A stretch of DNA of 64,000 nt from Edaphobacter sp. 4G125 (GTDB lineage Bacteria; Acidobacteriota; Terriglobia; Terriglobales; Acidobacteriaceae). Location: NCBI RefSeq assembly GCF_014274685.1, contig NZ_CP060393.1:1919501-1983500 (forward strand), read 5' to 3'. The notes beneath the pieces were generated by a model, which saw only the letters and a list, made by a program, of their open reading frames with translations, was not told where the DNA came from and searched no databases. Each line of letters starts with the position of its first letter. Position 1 is the first letter of the stretch. Positions 36,670 through 47,794 of the stretch are shown here, in pieces. The position numbers and the translations under genes were made by a program.

Positions 36670-39183
36670 ATGCGTTGCCATTGGAGAAGTATATTTTTTC
36701 GCTTATGTGTTTTCTTTACTTTATCCTTGAGCCTTTCGGCTCAGACTCCGCTAAGTGCGACGACTGCTGGACAGGTTATTGGCCCACAAGGAGCGGCCGT
36801 TGCAAACGCACAAATCGAGACCCGTCAACTTAATGGTTCATTTGTGGCTCGTCGGATATCGGATCAGGATGGCCGGTTTTCGATAGGTCAGTTGCCGGTA
36901 GGGCAGTATGAATTTCATGTTGAACACGCCGGATTCCGAGAGCTGATTCGGCAGGTCGAGGTCCATGCGGAAGACAGCCTGTTTTTGAGTTTCCCGCTCA
37001 CACTATTGTCGATTACAGAAAATGTCACGGTCAGTGCGCAACCTTCTCTGATAACAGAAACGCCACTCAGCCAGACTCGAGCTTCCATAAGCCGTGAAGA
37101 CTTCAAAGATTCTCCAGCGATAACAATTGCAGATGTACTGGGTTTGGCGCCGGGAGTCACCTTTGTTCAAGGCAATGGCCCTCGTGATGTTGCCATCTCT
37201 GTTCGCGGCTCAAGCACACGCCAGACATATGGCGTCCGTAATGTACAGGTCTTTGAAGATGGTTTTCCTGTGACTCAGCCGGATGGTCTGGCGAGGACAG
37301 ATCTTACGGATCCTCATGCGTACAGCGGTGTAGATGTGATTCAGGGACCGTCGTCAGCGCTTTATGGAAACTATGCGACAGGTGGAGCCATCAATTTCCA
37401 TACACGAAGTGGAAGTGAAATTCATGGACTGGAAGTAGGGGCGGACTTTGGAAGTTTCGGTTACTACAACGATTATCTGACCTATGGTGCTGGAAGCGAT
37501 CGGTATCAGATTGCTGCATTTGTAAGCAATGTCCGTGCAGATCAGGTAACGGTAAATAATCAATTCAATACGGTAACCGCGAATATCCTTGCTAATTTTG
37601 TGGCAACGCCGCATGATCGCATGACTTTCAAGTTCATAAACAATGATCTGAACACGAATCTCTCAATTCGACTCTCTCGGGCACAATATCAAATCAATCC
37701 ATATCAAATAGGCTGTGAGATCTATAGTTCTTCTTTTGCTGCAAATGGATGTGCCAGTGTCAGCGTTTATGTTAACGGCTATAACGGTGCTAAGAAATCA
37801 CTAGGAGCTGCGGAAGCTGGTTTGAATCGTCATGATCGTCGCACGATCGTCGGAGCTCGCTACGAGCGCGATCTTACGTCCAATACGACTTGGCAGACGC
37901 AATTTGTATGGGATAACCGCGACGCGAATCAACCAACCAGTTCCTCGGCATATCGTGGCACTCTTCCATCTTTTAATCTGGAAAGTGATGTTGTACGCCA
38001 TGGATCTTTGGCGAAGCGCCAAACGACTATCTATGCTGGCGGATTCTTCAACTATGAGAACATCAACTCTCAAAGCTCAAATCTAATGCCTGGGGGCGAC
38101 GCTACATTGGGTGGCGCAACTCAGACCGTCATCGGAACTCATCTCAACACCGGTTTCCGCGGACGCGCCGAGTTCGTTCTAGCGGAACGGTGGACTCTGG
38201 TTGCAGGATTTGGTGGCGAGTATACGCGTTTGAATGCGCTGGCGAATAACTTCACTTATCCGATTGCTGGAACACCTGTTATCTCACCCGTTTCGGCGAA
38301 TCGTACCTTCTTCAATGTTGCTCCTGAAGTGGGAGTACAGTTTCATCCTACCCATGCCTGGAGTATTCACGCTCGCTTGGGGACAGGCTATGGGACCCCT
38401 CAGGCAACACAACTATTCACGAATGCGCAAGGCCAGTTCGGGAACAATGTAACCCTCAAAACGCAACGAAACATCGGAATTGATGGCGGAGCTGAATGGT
38501 CGATTGGTTCTATGTTGCAGTTTTCGGGCGCGCTATTTTACGAGTGGTTCCACAATGAGCAGGTGACGCAATCGGCTGGAGTTAATCTACAAAGCTATAC
38601 CTTCAATGCGCCCGCTTCCACGCATCGTGGCGTGCAGGCAAGTATCGATCTACGCCCGCTTCCCCACGCTATTGCAGGGCTCAGATTGCGGGCTTCCTAT
38701 CTGTATGACAATCAGATCTACACCCGCTACACCGAACAGCTAACGACAGGTGATGTGAGTAATAGTTTCTCGCGTAATAATAAGCAAATTCCAGGTGTTC
38801 AGCCGCATTATCTCAATGCACGGATTATTTATGACCAGCCAGTAGGGAAGCTGCATGGTTTCGGAGCATATCTGGAGACAAGCTGGCGAGATAAATATGC
38901 TCTCGACAATGCCAATTTTCTTTATGCTTCTGGCTACACCCTTCTGAATCTAAGCACGCATTACGACATGCCTTCTGGACATGGAGCCCTATCGCGATTG
39001 AGATTCTTTTTCGATATCCAGAATCTTGCTGACAAAATCTATATCGCATCTGCCAGCAATATTACGAACACCTTGAATCCGGCGGGACAGCAGAACGGTG
39101 CAAGTGTATTGGCGACTTCGACAGGCTCGATCTATGCAGGTACGCCACGAGCTTCTTACGGCGGCGTACGAGTTCGTTTCTAA
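36670..39183 (+). CDS. TonB-dependent receptor, siderophore/metal type
   Basis: 837 residues, much shorter than the sugar-type receptors in this window. A signal peptide (ending SLSAQTP) precedes a carboxypeptidase-regulatory-like domain (about 30-110), a plug with SAQPSLITETPLSQT, ITIADVLGLAPGVT, VQVFEDGFPVTQPDG and VDVIQGPSSALYGNYATGG, and a barrel ending VRVRF. This plug is of the FecA/OprC type, used for ferric-siderophore, copper or heme import. The neighbours (Cys/His-rich proteins and a PepSY protein) support a metal role. A GGAGAGG ribosome site precedes the ATG. Confidence 0.88.
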   Translation: MRCHWRSIFFRLCVFFTLSLSLSAQTPLSATTAGQVIGPQGAAVANAQIETRQLNGSFVARRISDQDGRFSIGQLPVGQYEFHVEHAGFRELIRQVEVHAEDSLFLSFPLTLLSITENVTVSAQPSLITETPLSQTRASISREDFKDSPAITIADVLGLAPGVTFVQGNGPRDVAISVRGSSTRQTYGVRNVQVFEDGFPVTQPDGLARTDLTDPHAYSGVDVIQGPSSALYGNYATGGAINFHTRSGSEIHGLEVGADFGSFGYYNDYLTYGAGSDRYQIAAFVSNVRADQVTVNNQFNTVTANILANFVATPHDRMTFKFINNDLNTNLSIRLSRAQYQINPYQIGCEIYSSSFAANGCASVSVYVNGYNGAKKSLGAAEAGLNRHDRRTIVGARYERDLTSNTTWQTQFVWDNRDANQPTSSSAYRGTLPSFNLESDVVRHGSLAKRQTTIYAGGFFNYENINSQSSNLMPGGDATLGGATQTVIGTHLNTGFRGRAEFVLAERWTLVAGFGGEYTRLNALANNFTYPIAGTPVISPVSANRTFFNVAPEVGVQFHPTHAWSIHARLGTGYGTPQATQLFTNAQGQFGNNVTLKTQRNIGIDGGAEWSIGSMLQFSGALFYEWFHNEQVTQSAGVNLQSYTFNAPASTHRGVQASIDLRPLPHAIAGLRLRASYLYDNQIYTRYTEQLTTGDVSNSFSRNNKQIPGVQPHYLNARIIYDQPVGKLHGFGAYLETSWRDKYALDNANFLYASGYTLLNLSTHYDMPSGHGALSRLRFFFDIQNLADKIYIASASNITNTLNPAGQQNGASVLATSTGSIYAGTPRASYGGVRVRF

Positions 39184-39198
39184 CGTTATTCCAACTAG

Positions 39199-39229
39199 CT
39201 GGTGAGAACGACGGGTTTGTTCTCGCCAG
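39199..39229 (+). other. intra-operon hairpin abutting a ribosome-binding site
   Basis: Stem CTGGTGAGAAC / GTTCTCGCCAG (11 pairs, one G:T) with a 9-base loop, 15 bases after the receptor stop. Its right arm touches the AGAGGAG ribosome site of the next gene. There is no T-run, so it is more likely an mRNA-processing or translation-control element than a terminator. Confidence 0.5.
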
Positions 39230-39241
39230 AGGAGAATCGCA

Positions 39242-40651
39242 ATGAATGACACTTTGGAGACAGCAGCTGCGGACGAGCAGGCCCGTCGGGTCTATCGCGC
39301 GGTCTGGCGATGGCACTTCTATGCTGGAATCTTTTGCATTCCGCTGGTGATCTGGCTTTCCTGCACTGGTTCAATTTATCTCTTCAAACCGCAGATTGAA
39401 CGTTGGCTGGACAGGCCATACGATCACTTTGAAATTCATGGTTTACAGGCGACACCGGAGCAGATTGCAAATGTTGCTCTCCGCGCAGTGCCCCATTCCA
39501 GTCTTCACTACTATGAGCTGCCACCATCTGCAAATGCGGCGACGCGGGTGATTGTTGGTGTAGGTTCGCAAGAATTCCGTGTTTATATTCACCCACAGAC
39601 GCTTCAGATTCTGAAGATTATTGATGAAGATAAGCGCCCTATGCGGATTATTTTTCGATTACATGGCGAGCTCCTTGCTGGGGATTGGGGCTCGCGTGTA
39701 GTCGAGTTAGCTGCTTCGTGGGCGATTGTCCTCATCGTTAGTGGTCTGTATCTCTGGTGGCCGAGACAAGGCGAGAGATTAGCAGGAGTTTTCTGGATCC
39801 GGTTTAGAAGAGGGTCCAGGATCTTCTGGCGAGATCTGCACGCAGTTACTGGACTCTGGATCTCCGCTTTTGCGCTTTTTCTGCTTCTTACAGGATTGCC
39901 CTGGGCGAAAAGTTGGGGGACGTATTTCCAGCGAGTTCGCCAAATAACAGGTACAGCGGTCGCACTGCAAGACTGGACCATAGGCCGGTCCTCAGAATTA
40001 GCCGAGCGTGAAGGATTAAATAGAAACAGTGTTACGACAGATGCAATGGATCATTCCAATCATGTGGGCCATGCAATGTCACATTTGCCTTCGAATCTTT
40101 CGCTGGTAGGCATGAACCGGGTTGTTTCGGCTGCAACAGCCCTTCATCTTGCTTCACCAGTGCTAATTACCCCATCGGCGAAGGAAGGCGCTCCCTGGGT
40201 AGTTAAGTCAGATGCACAGAACCGTACATTGCGAACTATCATTCTGATGAATCCGAATACGGCTGCGATAGTGAATCGCCAGGACTTCAATCAACGTCAT
40301 ATTGTCGACCGCGTGCTCGGGGTCGGAATCGCGGCGCATGAAGGCCAACTCTTCGGACTTGCAAACCAACTTCTCGGCCTAATAACTGCAATGGGATTGG
40401 TAGCGCTTTCTCTGAGCGCTATTGTGTTGTGGTGGAGACGGCGCCATGTAGGGGTTCTAGGGGCGCCATTGCCAACAACAAAGCCGAGGTGGTCTATAGC
40501 TCTGGTAGCAGTTATTGTTGTGCTCGCCCTCTATCTTCCTGCTATGGCTGCCTCGCTTGTTACGGTGATCATGTTAGAGAAACTTCTTTTTTCCCGGGTT
40601 CCACAGGTAAGCCGTTGGCTCGGACTTTCGACCGCAACTCGTGATTTGTAA
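39242..40651 (+). CDS. PepSY-associated membrane protein (PiuB-like)
   Basis: 469 residues with about four to five helices. It starts with the PepSY_TM pattern VWRWHFYAGIFCIPLVIWLS, has PepSY-type segments in the large periplasmic parts and an FRLHGELLAGDWG motif. Relatives act in siderophore-iron reduction or release and in copper handling at the inner membrane. A Met/His-rich loop at residues 269-281 (MDHSNHVGHAMSH) looks like a copper-type metal site. It follows the TonB receptor by 58 bases with a GGAG ribosome site, so the two are probably one operon. Confidence 0.82.
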   Translation: MNDTLETAAADEQARRVYRAVWRWHFYAGIFCIPLVIWLSCTGSIYLFKPQIERWLDRPYDHFEIHGLQATPEQIANVALRAVPHSSLHYYELPPSANAATRVIVGVGSQEFRVYIHPQTLQILKIIDEDKRPMRIIFRLHGELLAGDWGSRVVELAASWAIVLIVSGLYLWWPRQGERLAGVFWIRFRRGSRIFWRDLHAVTGLWISAFALFLLLTGLPWAKSWGTYFQRVRQITGTAVALQDWTIGRSSELAEREGLNRNSVTTDAMDHSNHVGHAMSHLPSNLSLVGMNRVVSAATALHLASPVLITPSAKEGAPWVVKSDAQNRTLRTIILMNPNTAAIVNRQDFNQRHIVDRVLGVGIAAHEGQLFGLANQLLGLITAMGLVALSLSAIVLWWRRRHVGVLGAPLPTTKPRWSIALVAVIVVLALYLPAMAASLVTVIMLEKLLFSRVPQVSRWLGLSTATRDL

Positions 40652-40723
40652 TCAAAATTACAAAGCTGCTTTATCGAAGATAAAAAGCGCATATTACGTT
40701 TTCTTCTGCTGTACTGTTGAACC

Positions 40724-43036
40724 ATGAAGAAGTTTTTTGGCTTTGTGCTTGTTGCAGCTTCAATGGCGTTTGCACAGACATCCGATCCGCTCAGGTTTGT
40801 TGATCCGATGATTGGTACTGGTCCGGAAGGGCATACATTTCCGGGTGCGACTGCGCCGTTTGGCATGGTCCAGCTCTCGCCTGATACGCAGATTCGCCCG
40901 TTTAAACAAAGCTACAAGTGGGCAGCTGGATATCGCTATGAAGACACGACAATTTTGGGTTTTTCGCACACACATTTTTCTGGAGCGGGACATAGCGATC
41001 TTGGCGATGTGCTTCTGACTCCGATCAGTGGCGACAGCGTTCCTCTTGAACCCGGAGATCCGGAGAAGCCCCATTCAGGCTACCGCTCCAGGTTTTCACA
41101 TGCAGAGGAACATGCCGAGGCCGGTTACTACAGCGTGTTTCTAAAAGATTCTGCCGTTCATGCAGAACTTACTGCCAGCGAGCGCGTCGGAGTTCATCGC
41201 TATACATTTGCTGGTGGCGCACAACGCCATGTTCTACTTGATCTTCGCAGCAGCATCTATAACTATCCCGGCAAGGTGCTGTGGTCGCGCATAAGAATCC
41301 GCAAAGACGGTACTGTAACCGGAATGCGCGAGACCCGCGGTTGGGCGCCGGGCCGGCAGTTGTATTTTGCAATCCGTTTTTCTACGGACATGATTGGGCA
41401 TGCGCTCTATAACAAAGAAGATCTGCCAGTCTATCGCGGCTTCAAAACGCCTGGAACATCACCTCAAGATACTCGGAGTATCGAAGGCCGGGGACTTGAG
41501 GCCGTATTTGACTTTGCGTCTTCCTCTGCTCCACTTATCGTGAAGGTTGCACTCTCCTCAGTAAGCGAGCAAAACGCAATTGAGAATATGGACGTGGAAG
41601 TACCCGGTTTTGACTTTGACCATGTACGAGCCACGACGCAACATATGTGGAGAGAGCAGTTGGCACATGTTGAATTTCAGGCTTCAATCCCAATGCAAAG
41701 GTCGCTTTACACGGCGTTTTACCACGCCCTTATGGCTCCAAGCATAAGCATGGATGTGAATGGAGAATACAGGGGACCTGACAATCAGGTACATCGCGCC
41801 GTAGGTTTTCGCTTTGTCTCGACCCTTTCTTTGTGGGATACCTACCGTGCAGAACAGCCGCTCATGACTCTCATCGAGCCGGAACAACGGACGAACGATC
41901 TGGTTCAATCGATGCTTTCCTCTGCAGAGGAAAGCCCATTCGGAATTCTTCCGGTATGGCAGTTTCAAGGGCAGGAAACCTGGTGCATGATCGGATATCA
42001 TGCTGTTCCGATGATTGCTGATGCGTATATGAAGGGAATCCGTGGTTACGATGCCCAGAAGGCTCTCGATACGATGATTGCTAGCGCAACCTATGCACCC
42101 TACGGCAATCTCGGACAGTATATGAAGCTTGGTTATGTCCCGGTCGACCATGATGACGAAGCAGTTTCCAAGACTGTGGAATACGCTTTTGATGACTGGA
42201 CGATCTCACGCATGGCTGCAGCAATGAATAAGACTACAGTAGCTGCGACTTTTAGGAAGCGTTCTGCATTTTGGCGAAACAACTTTAATACAGCAGATGG
42301 ATTTACTGAGCCTCGGCTCGAAAATGGAAACTATCGCAAGCCTTTCGATCCGGCTAAGGCAGGGGCAGGTAGTGGTTTTACTGAAGGTAATGCGTGGCAA
42401 TACTCGTGGTACCAGCCACACGATGAGCAGGGACTGATCGATCTACTGGGAGGTCGCGACAACTTGATCGCCAGACTCGATGAGATGTTCGATCAGAAAG
42501 TCGATCCTGCCATGTATGCCAACGTTGAAGACATCTCAGGGATGATCGGTCAGTATATTCATGGCAATGAGCCTAGCCATCATCTTGCGTATCTCTACAT
42601 GTATGCGGGCGCGCCATTGAAGACGCAGGTGCGGCTGAAACAAATTGTAGATTCGCAATATAAACCTGCCCCTGATGGCCTAGTTGGCAATGACGATCTT
42701 GGGCAGATGTCGGCATGGCTCATCTTTACTTCGTTAGGTTTTTATCCGGTAGCGCCCGGATCCAACGAGTATGTTTTGGGGAGGCCATTTGTCAATCGTG
42801 CACGAATTCACCTGCCGAATGGGAAGCTGCTGACTATTGACAGTGTGGATATGATTGAAGGTCACGATTTTCTGAAAGATGTTTCGCTCAATGGTAAATC
42901 CCTGGATCGCAGCTTTGTGACTCACGAGGAACTTATGAACGGCGGCGAGCTCAAGTTCACTTTTAGTAGCGAGAAAGAAGCAAAATGGTCTCATGGCACT
43001 TTGCGCGTGCCATATTCCGAAACATCTCCTCATTGA
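40724..43036 (+). CDS. GH92 alpha-mannosidase
   Basis: 770 residues with a signal peptide (MKKFFGFVLVAASMAFAQ). The N-terminal beta-sandwich holds VDPMIGTGPEGHTFPGATAPFGM and GFSHTHFSGAG. The (alpha/alpha)6 part has the GH92 segments VDHDDEAVSKTVEYAFDDW, EGNAWQYSWYQPHDEQGL and NDDLGQMSAW, which carry calcium ligands and catalytic acids in characterised members. It trims alpha-mannose from glycans outside the cytoplasm. A likely terminator follows. The gene is monocistronic and not obviously tied to the metal module upstream. Confidence 0.95.
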   Translation: MKKFFGFVLVAASMAFAQTSDPLRFVDPMIGTGPEGHTFPGATAPFGMVQLSPDTQIRPFKQSYKWAAGYRYEDTTILGFSHTHFSGAGHSDLGDVLLTPISGDSVPLEPGDPEKPHSGYRSRFSHAEEHAEAGYYSVFLKDSAVHAELTASERVGVHRYTFAGGAQRHVLLDLRSSIYNYPGKVLWSRIRIRKDGTVTGMRETRGWAPGRQLYFAIRFSTDMIGHALYNKEDLPVYRGFKTPGTSPQDTRSIEGRGLEAVFDFASSSAPLIVKVALSSVSEQNAIENMDVEVPGFDFDHVRATTQHMWREQLAHVEFQASIPMQRSLYTAFYHALMAPSISMDVNGEYRGPDNQVHRAVGFRFVSTLSLWDTYRAEQPLMTLIEPEQRTNDLVQSMLSSAEESPFGILPVWQFQGQETWCMIGYHAVPMIADAYMKGIRGYDAQKALDTMIASATYAPYGNLGQYMKLGYVPVDHDDEAVSKTVEYAFDDWTISRMAAAMNKTTVAATFRKRSAFWRNNFNTADGFTEPRLENGNYRKPFDPAKAGAGSGFTEGNAWQYSWYQPHDEQGLIDLLGGRDNLIARLDEMFDQKVDPAMYANVEDISGMIGQYIHGNEPSHHLAYLYMYAGAPLKTQVRLKQIVDSQYKPAPDGLVGNDDLGQMSAWLIFTSLGFYPVAPGSNEYVLGRPFVNRARIHLPNGKLLTIDSVDMIEGHDFLKDVSLNGKSLDRSFVTHEELMNGGELKFTFSSEKEAKWSHGTLRVPYSETSPH

Positions 43037-43052
43037 TTCAACGCTGCCGGCG

Positions 43053-43080
43053 ACAGAGTGTTGCTCTGTGAATCATGTTT
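43053..43080 (+). terminator. probable terminator after GH92 gene
   Basis: ACAGAG / CTCTGT stem (43053-43058, 43064-43069) with a five-base loop, nested in a TGATTCA/TGAATCA repeat and followed shortly by TTTT. It lies 17 bases past the stop codon. Confidence 0.45.
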
Positions 43081-43167
43081 TAGTGGGGAGAATACTTTTC
43101 AAAGAAATGGAGTCTGCCAAGGATCAGAAACGTCTAAGTCCTTAGGATAGGAAAGGAAGGAAGACAA

Positions 43168-44124
43168 ATGATCCTCCGGAGTCTCTTACTTGCGAGTGCA
43201 ATCTTAGGTTCATCTTTGGCTTATGCTCAGGAAGGACCAACGCCAACGCAGGCGATTGTTACAGTGAACTCTAAATCTTCTCAGACCCTGACCGCGCAAA
43301 ACTTAAAGGTTAAGGTGAATAATCGTGATGCCCAGGTTGCGGCGGTTACTTCGATCAAGCCGAATGGAACCCAGGTAGCTCTTCTCATTGATGATGGTTT
43401 GCGAACCTCTGTTGCTCGTCAACTGTCCGATATCCGGAGATTTATTACATCTCTACCAGAAGGAACTGAGATCTTTGTCGGATATATGCAGAACGGACGA
43501 GTCGTTCCTGCCCAGGTCTTCACAACTGATCACGCTGTTGCGGCAACGAGCCTTCGCATTCCGATGGGCTCTCCTGGAGTGAGTGCCAGCCCTTACTTTT
43601 GTCTTTCAGACTTCGTTAAGAACTGGCCCGGCAGCTCAGGCTCAGAAGGTGCATTACTGACTCCGAAGGCACGATTTGTGATGATGCTGACCAACGGTGT
43701 CGATCCTTACAATGGGAGCGTCAGCCCGATGAATCAGAACAGCGTCTATGTCAATAACGCCATCCGCGATGCCCAACGCGCGGGTGTTCCGGTATATTCC
43801 ATCTACTATGGCAATGCTGGAATCCGCGGTGGCGCGGCAAGTTTCAGCGGCCAAAGTTATCTCGCTCAGGTTGCCGATGATACCGGAGGTAGAGCTTATT
43901 ATCAGGGGTTGGGGAGCCCGGTTTCTTTAACGCCCTTCTTTGATCAGTTTCGCAAAGCAATAGGAGAAAGTTATGTCGCAAGCTTTTCAGCGCCAGCGAA
44001 AAACAATGAACTGGTTGATCTGAAATTTTCGACGACTCTGCCGTCTGCAAAACTGCAAACGCCTCGTCAGGTTCGTCCAGGAACGCGTATTATTGCTCGT
44101 CAGCAGGCTCTCAACCCAGAGTAA
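43168..44124 (+). CDS. secreted VWA-domain protein (VWFA-related, Acidobacterial type)
   Basis: 318 residues with a signal peptide (LLLASAILGSSLAYAQ). A short beta region (LTAQNLKVKVNNRDAQV) leads into a von Willebrand A-like domain where the metal-site motif reads LLIDDGLRTS instead of the usual DxSxS pattern, with further pieces FVMMLTNGVDPYNG and VPVYSIYYGN. Proteins of this type are common and multicopy in Acidobacteria; function is unknown, perhaps adhesion or surface assembly. An AGGAAGGAAG ribosome site precedes it. It overlaps the convergent oxidoreductase by 14 bases. Confidence 0.78.
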   Translation: MILRSLLLASAILGSSLAYAQEGPTPTQAIVTVNSKSSQTLTAQNLKVKVNNRDAQVAAVTSIKPNGTQVALLIDDGLRTSVARQLSDIRRFITSLPEGTEIFVGYMQNGRVVPAQVFTTDHAVAATSLRIPMGSPGVSASPYFCLSDFVKNWPGSSGSEGALLTPKARFVMMLTNGVDPYNGSVSPMNQNSVYVNNAIRDAQRAGVPVYSIYYGNAGIRGGAASFSGQSYLAQVADDTGGRAYYQGLGSPVSLTPFFDQFRKAIGESYVASFSAPAKNNELVDLKFSTTLPSAKLQTPRQVRPGTRIIARQQALNPE

Positions 44125-45214
44125 GGCCTGCTGCTTTATAAATTGATTGGATGTGCTGCATATCCTTGAGACCTTCTTCGCCAGGAGTATCCGGCGTTCG
44201 GTTTTCAAGGATGCAGCGGCTGAAGTGATCGATTTGGCGTGCGAACTGCTTCGGATCGGGCTCCGGGTTCTTTTCGTCGATCCTGGTCGGCGGTGTGTTG
44301 CGATCGCTCCGATAGTTTGCGGTGAGATGCAAGCCCTGATAACCGAACTCGTCGACTTCGAGCCAGCCCTTCGAACCAAATACCTTGTAATATCCAGGCA
44401 TCGAAGCTCCGTAGGTTGTTATGCAACTTGCTACAGCTCCAGAAGGGAATTTCATGGTCCAGGCGAGATTCTCCTCGACACCCTGGAATCGGCTATCCTG
44501 ATCCGGAGTGGTTGCAACTGCCGTAAAGGCTATAGGATCTTCTCCGGTTAGATAACGCGTCGCATTAAGCGAATAGATGCCAACGTCCATCAGTGGACCG
44601 CCGCCGCCAAGGGCGCGCGTCGAACGCCATTCATTGGGAGCAATATTGAAGCCATTCGCACTATCAATGGCCTCTACTTTGCCGATCGCTCCATCGCGAA
44701 TCAGTTTGATCGTTTTTAACGTAATCGGCTCGTAGTGAAGTCGATAAGCGATCATCAGCTTCACATTTGCCAATTTGCACGCCGAAATCATCTGCTCACA
44801 TTCAGCAACCGAGATTGCCATCGGCTTTTCACACAACACATGTTTACCAGATTTCGCCGAACGGATCGTGTACTCCGCATGCATGCTATTGGGCAGACAA
44901 ACAATAACGGCATCGATGTCTTTGTTCTCACGGATTCGCTCGATGTTTTCATAGCTGTAGATCGAGCTTGTTGATACGCCATACTGTGCGGCGATTCTCT
45001 CAGCTTTGTCACGATGGCCGCTGACAAGTCCTGTTACGCGCGCAGTGGAGCTCTCCGCAATACCGCGCATGTGATGGTCGGCGATACGGCCCAGTCCGAT
45101 AATGCAATAGCCGATCTTGCGGGCAGGGGATTGTGCTATCAACGGGAGATGATGGAGTGCGCTTGCTGCAACTCCCATCGCTCCAAGTTTTGCGAAATCT
45201 CTTCGTGAGGTCAT
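44111..45214 (-). CDS. Tat-exported Gfo/Idh/MocA-family oxidoreductase
   Basis: 367 residues from the ATG at 45214 (MTSRRDFAKLGAMGVAASAL), a twin-arginine signal; earlier in-frame codons (to 45373) give an implausible N-terminus. The Rossmann part has CIIGLGRIADHHMRG and the Gfo/Idh EKPMA motif (HVLCEKPMAISVAE). The C-terminal domain has GGGPLMDVGIYSLNATRYL. Exported members with tightly bound cofactor resemble glucose-fructose oxidoreductase. It likely oxidises a sugar or cyclitol in the periplasm; substrate unknown. Confidence 0.87.
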   Translation of the reverse strand: MTSRRDFAKLGAMGVAASALHHLPLIAQSPARKIGYCIIGLGRIADHHMRGIAESSTARVTGLVSGHRDKAERIAAQYGVSTSSIYSYENIERIRENKDIDAVIVCLPNSMHAEYTIRSAKSGKHVLCEKPMAISVAECEQMISACKLANVKLMIAYRLHYEPITLKTIKLIRDGAIGKVEAIDSANGFNIAPNEWRSTRALGGGGPLMDVGIYSLNATRYLTGEDPIAFTAVATTPDQDSRFQGVEENLAWTMKFPSGAVASCITTYGASMPGYYKVFGSKGWLEVDEFGYQGLHLTANYRSDRNTPPTRIDEKNPEPDPKQFARQIDHFSRCILENRTPDTPGEEGLKDMQHIQSIYKAAGLTLG

Positions 45215-45300
45215 ATTTTTAGATGAGCAGAATGCGTTGGAATGATGTAACGCCAACAGCATAGAACATTTCTGGTGAAAAGCGATTTTTACAAGAAAGA

Positions 45301-45326
45301 AAAAGCCCCCGGATCCGGGGGCTTTT
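45301..45326. terminator. bidirectional Rho-independent terminator (groEL side)
   Basis: Perfect palindrome AAAAGCCCCCGG/CCGGGGGCTTTT with a two-base centre (13-bp arms including the A/T tails). It lies 19 bases past the groEL stop on the minus strand and can also stop plus-strand transcripts. Confidence 0.92.
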
Positions 45327-45344
45327 CTTTGTGATGAATAAGGA

Positions 45345-47018
<1,674 letters not shown>

Positions 47019-47131
47019 TTACTCCTGTTGCCGGCAGTAGCCGGCGAAAAGTTTGTGTTATTGCTGAATTCGTTTTTGAGTCCATTCCAGTCGGAAATGC
47101 GGCGAAGCCGCGTACCGCTGGATGCGCAGTC

Positions 47132-47425
47132 CTACTTGAGGATGCCGAGGACTTCCTCTTCGCGCATGATCAGGAGCTCTTCACCATCGAGCTTGATCTC
47201 GGTACCGGAGTACTTGCCGAAGAGGATCTGGTCGCCAGCCTTGACGTCAAGCGGGAAGACCTTGCCTTCGTCGTTCGACTTGCCCTTGCCAACCGAGATC
47301 ACCTCGCCCTGCTGGGGCTTTTCCTTCGCGGAGTCGGGGATGATGATGCCGCCACGAACTGTTTCGCTCTCTTCCACACGGCGGACCAGGATACGATCGT
47401 GCAGCGGTGTAAACGTCTTCGCCAT
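47132..47425 (-). CDS. groES: co-chaperonin GroES (Hsp10)
   Basis: 97 residues, heptameric lid of GroEL. Characteristic segments are [17 protein letters not shown], the mobile loop [19 protein letters not shown] and [20 protein letters not shown]. An AGGAGAGG ribosome site precedes the ATG. It is the first gene of groESL, with a CIRCE operator about 170 bases upstream. Confidence 0.98.
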   Translation of the reverse strand: MAKTFTPLHDRILVRRVEESETVRGGIIIPDSAKEKPQQGEVISVGKGKSNDEGKVFPLDVKAGDQILFGKYSGTEIKLDGEELLIMREEEVLGILK

Positions 47426-47593
47426 TGTTACCTCTCCTTATTGCGGTTTGGTTCCCCGAAGAGAAGACCTCTTCAAGGTGAAATCACGCATCGACCCTTC
47501 TAGGCGATCGTTCGCCCTGGCCGGTGCAAGCTGTTGGAATTGCTAGTACCGTATCCCTGAATGCCCTGAATCGAGGAGGGAAATTGCAGTTGG

Positions 47594-47620
47594 TTAGCAC
47601 TCAACTCTTCCGATTGCTAA
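47594..47620. promoter_or_regulatory. CIRCE element (HrcA operator) for groESL
   Basis: TTAGCACTC, nine bases, then GATTGCTAA: the classical TTAGCACTC-N9-GAGTGCTAA inverted repeat with one mismatch in the right arm. It indicates heat-shock control by HrcA; hrcA itself is not in the window. Confidence 0.92.
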
Positions 47621-47794
47621 CGATAGGATACCCATTTGCGAATGTCAACTCAGGGAGATGAAATCTGAGTGAAAGTCGCGCAGGGTCAATTTGATTACTT
47701 TATAAGTGGCTGAATATAAATGGAAAACAATCTAAACATTTTTGCGGAAGACAGTTTCGTGCTCCGCTCCACTGGAGGGCGTAAAATAACGCCC

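Noticed and set aside
40407-40418. TGAGCGCTATTG inside the PepSY gene as an operator
   Set aside because: Half-symmetric, inside a coding region, and unpaired.
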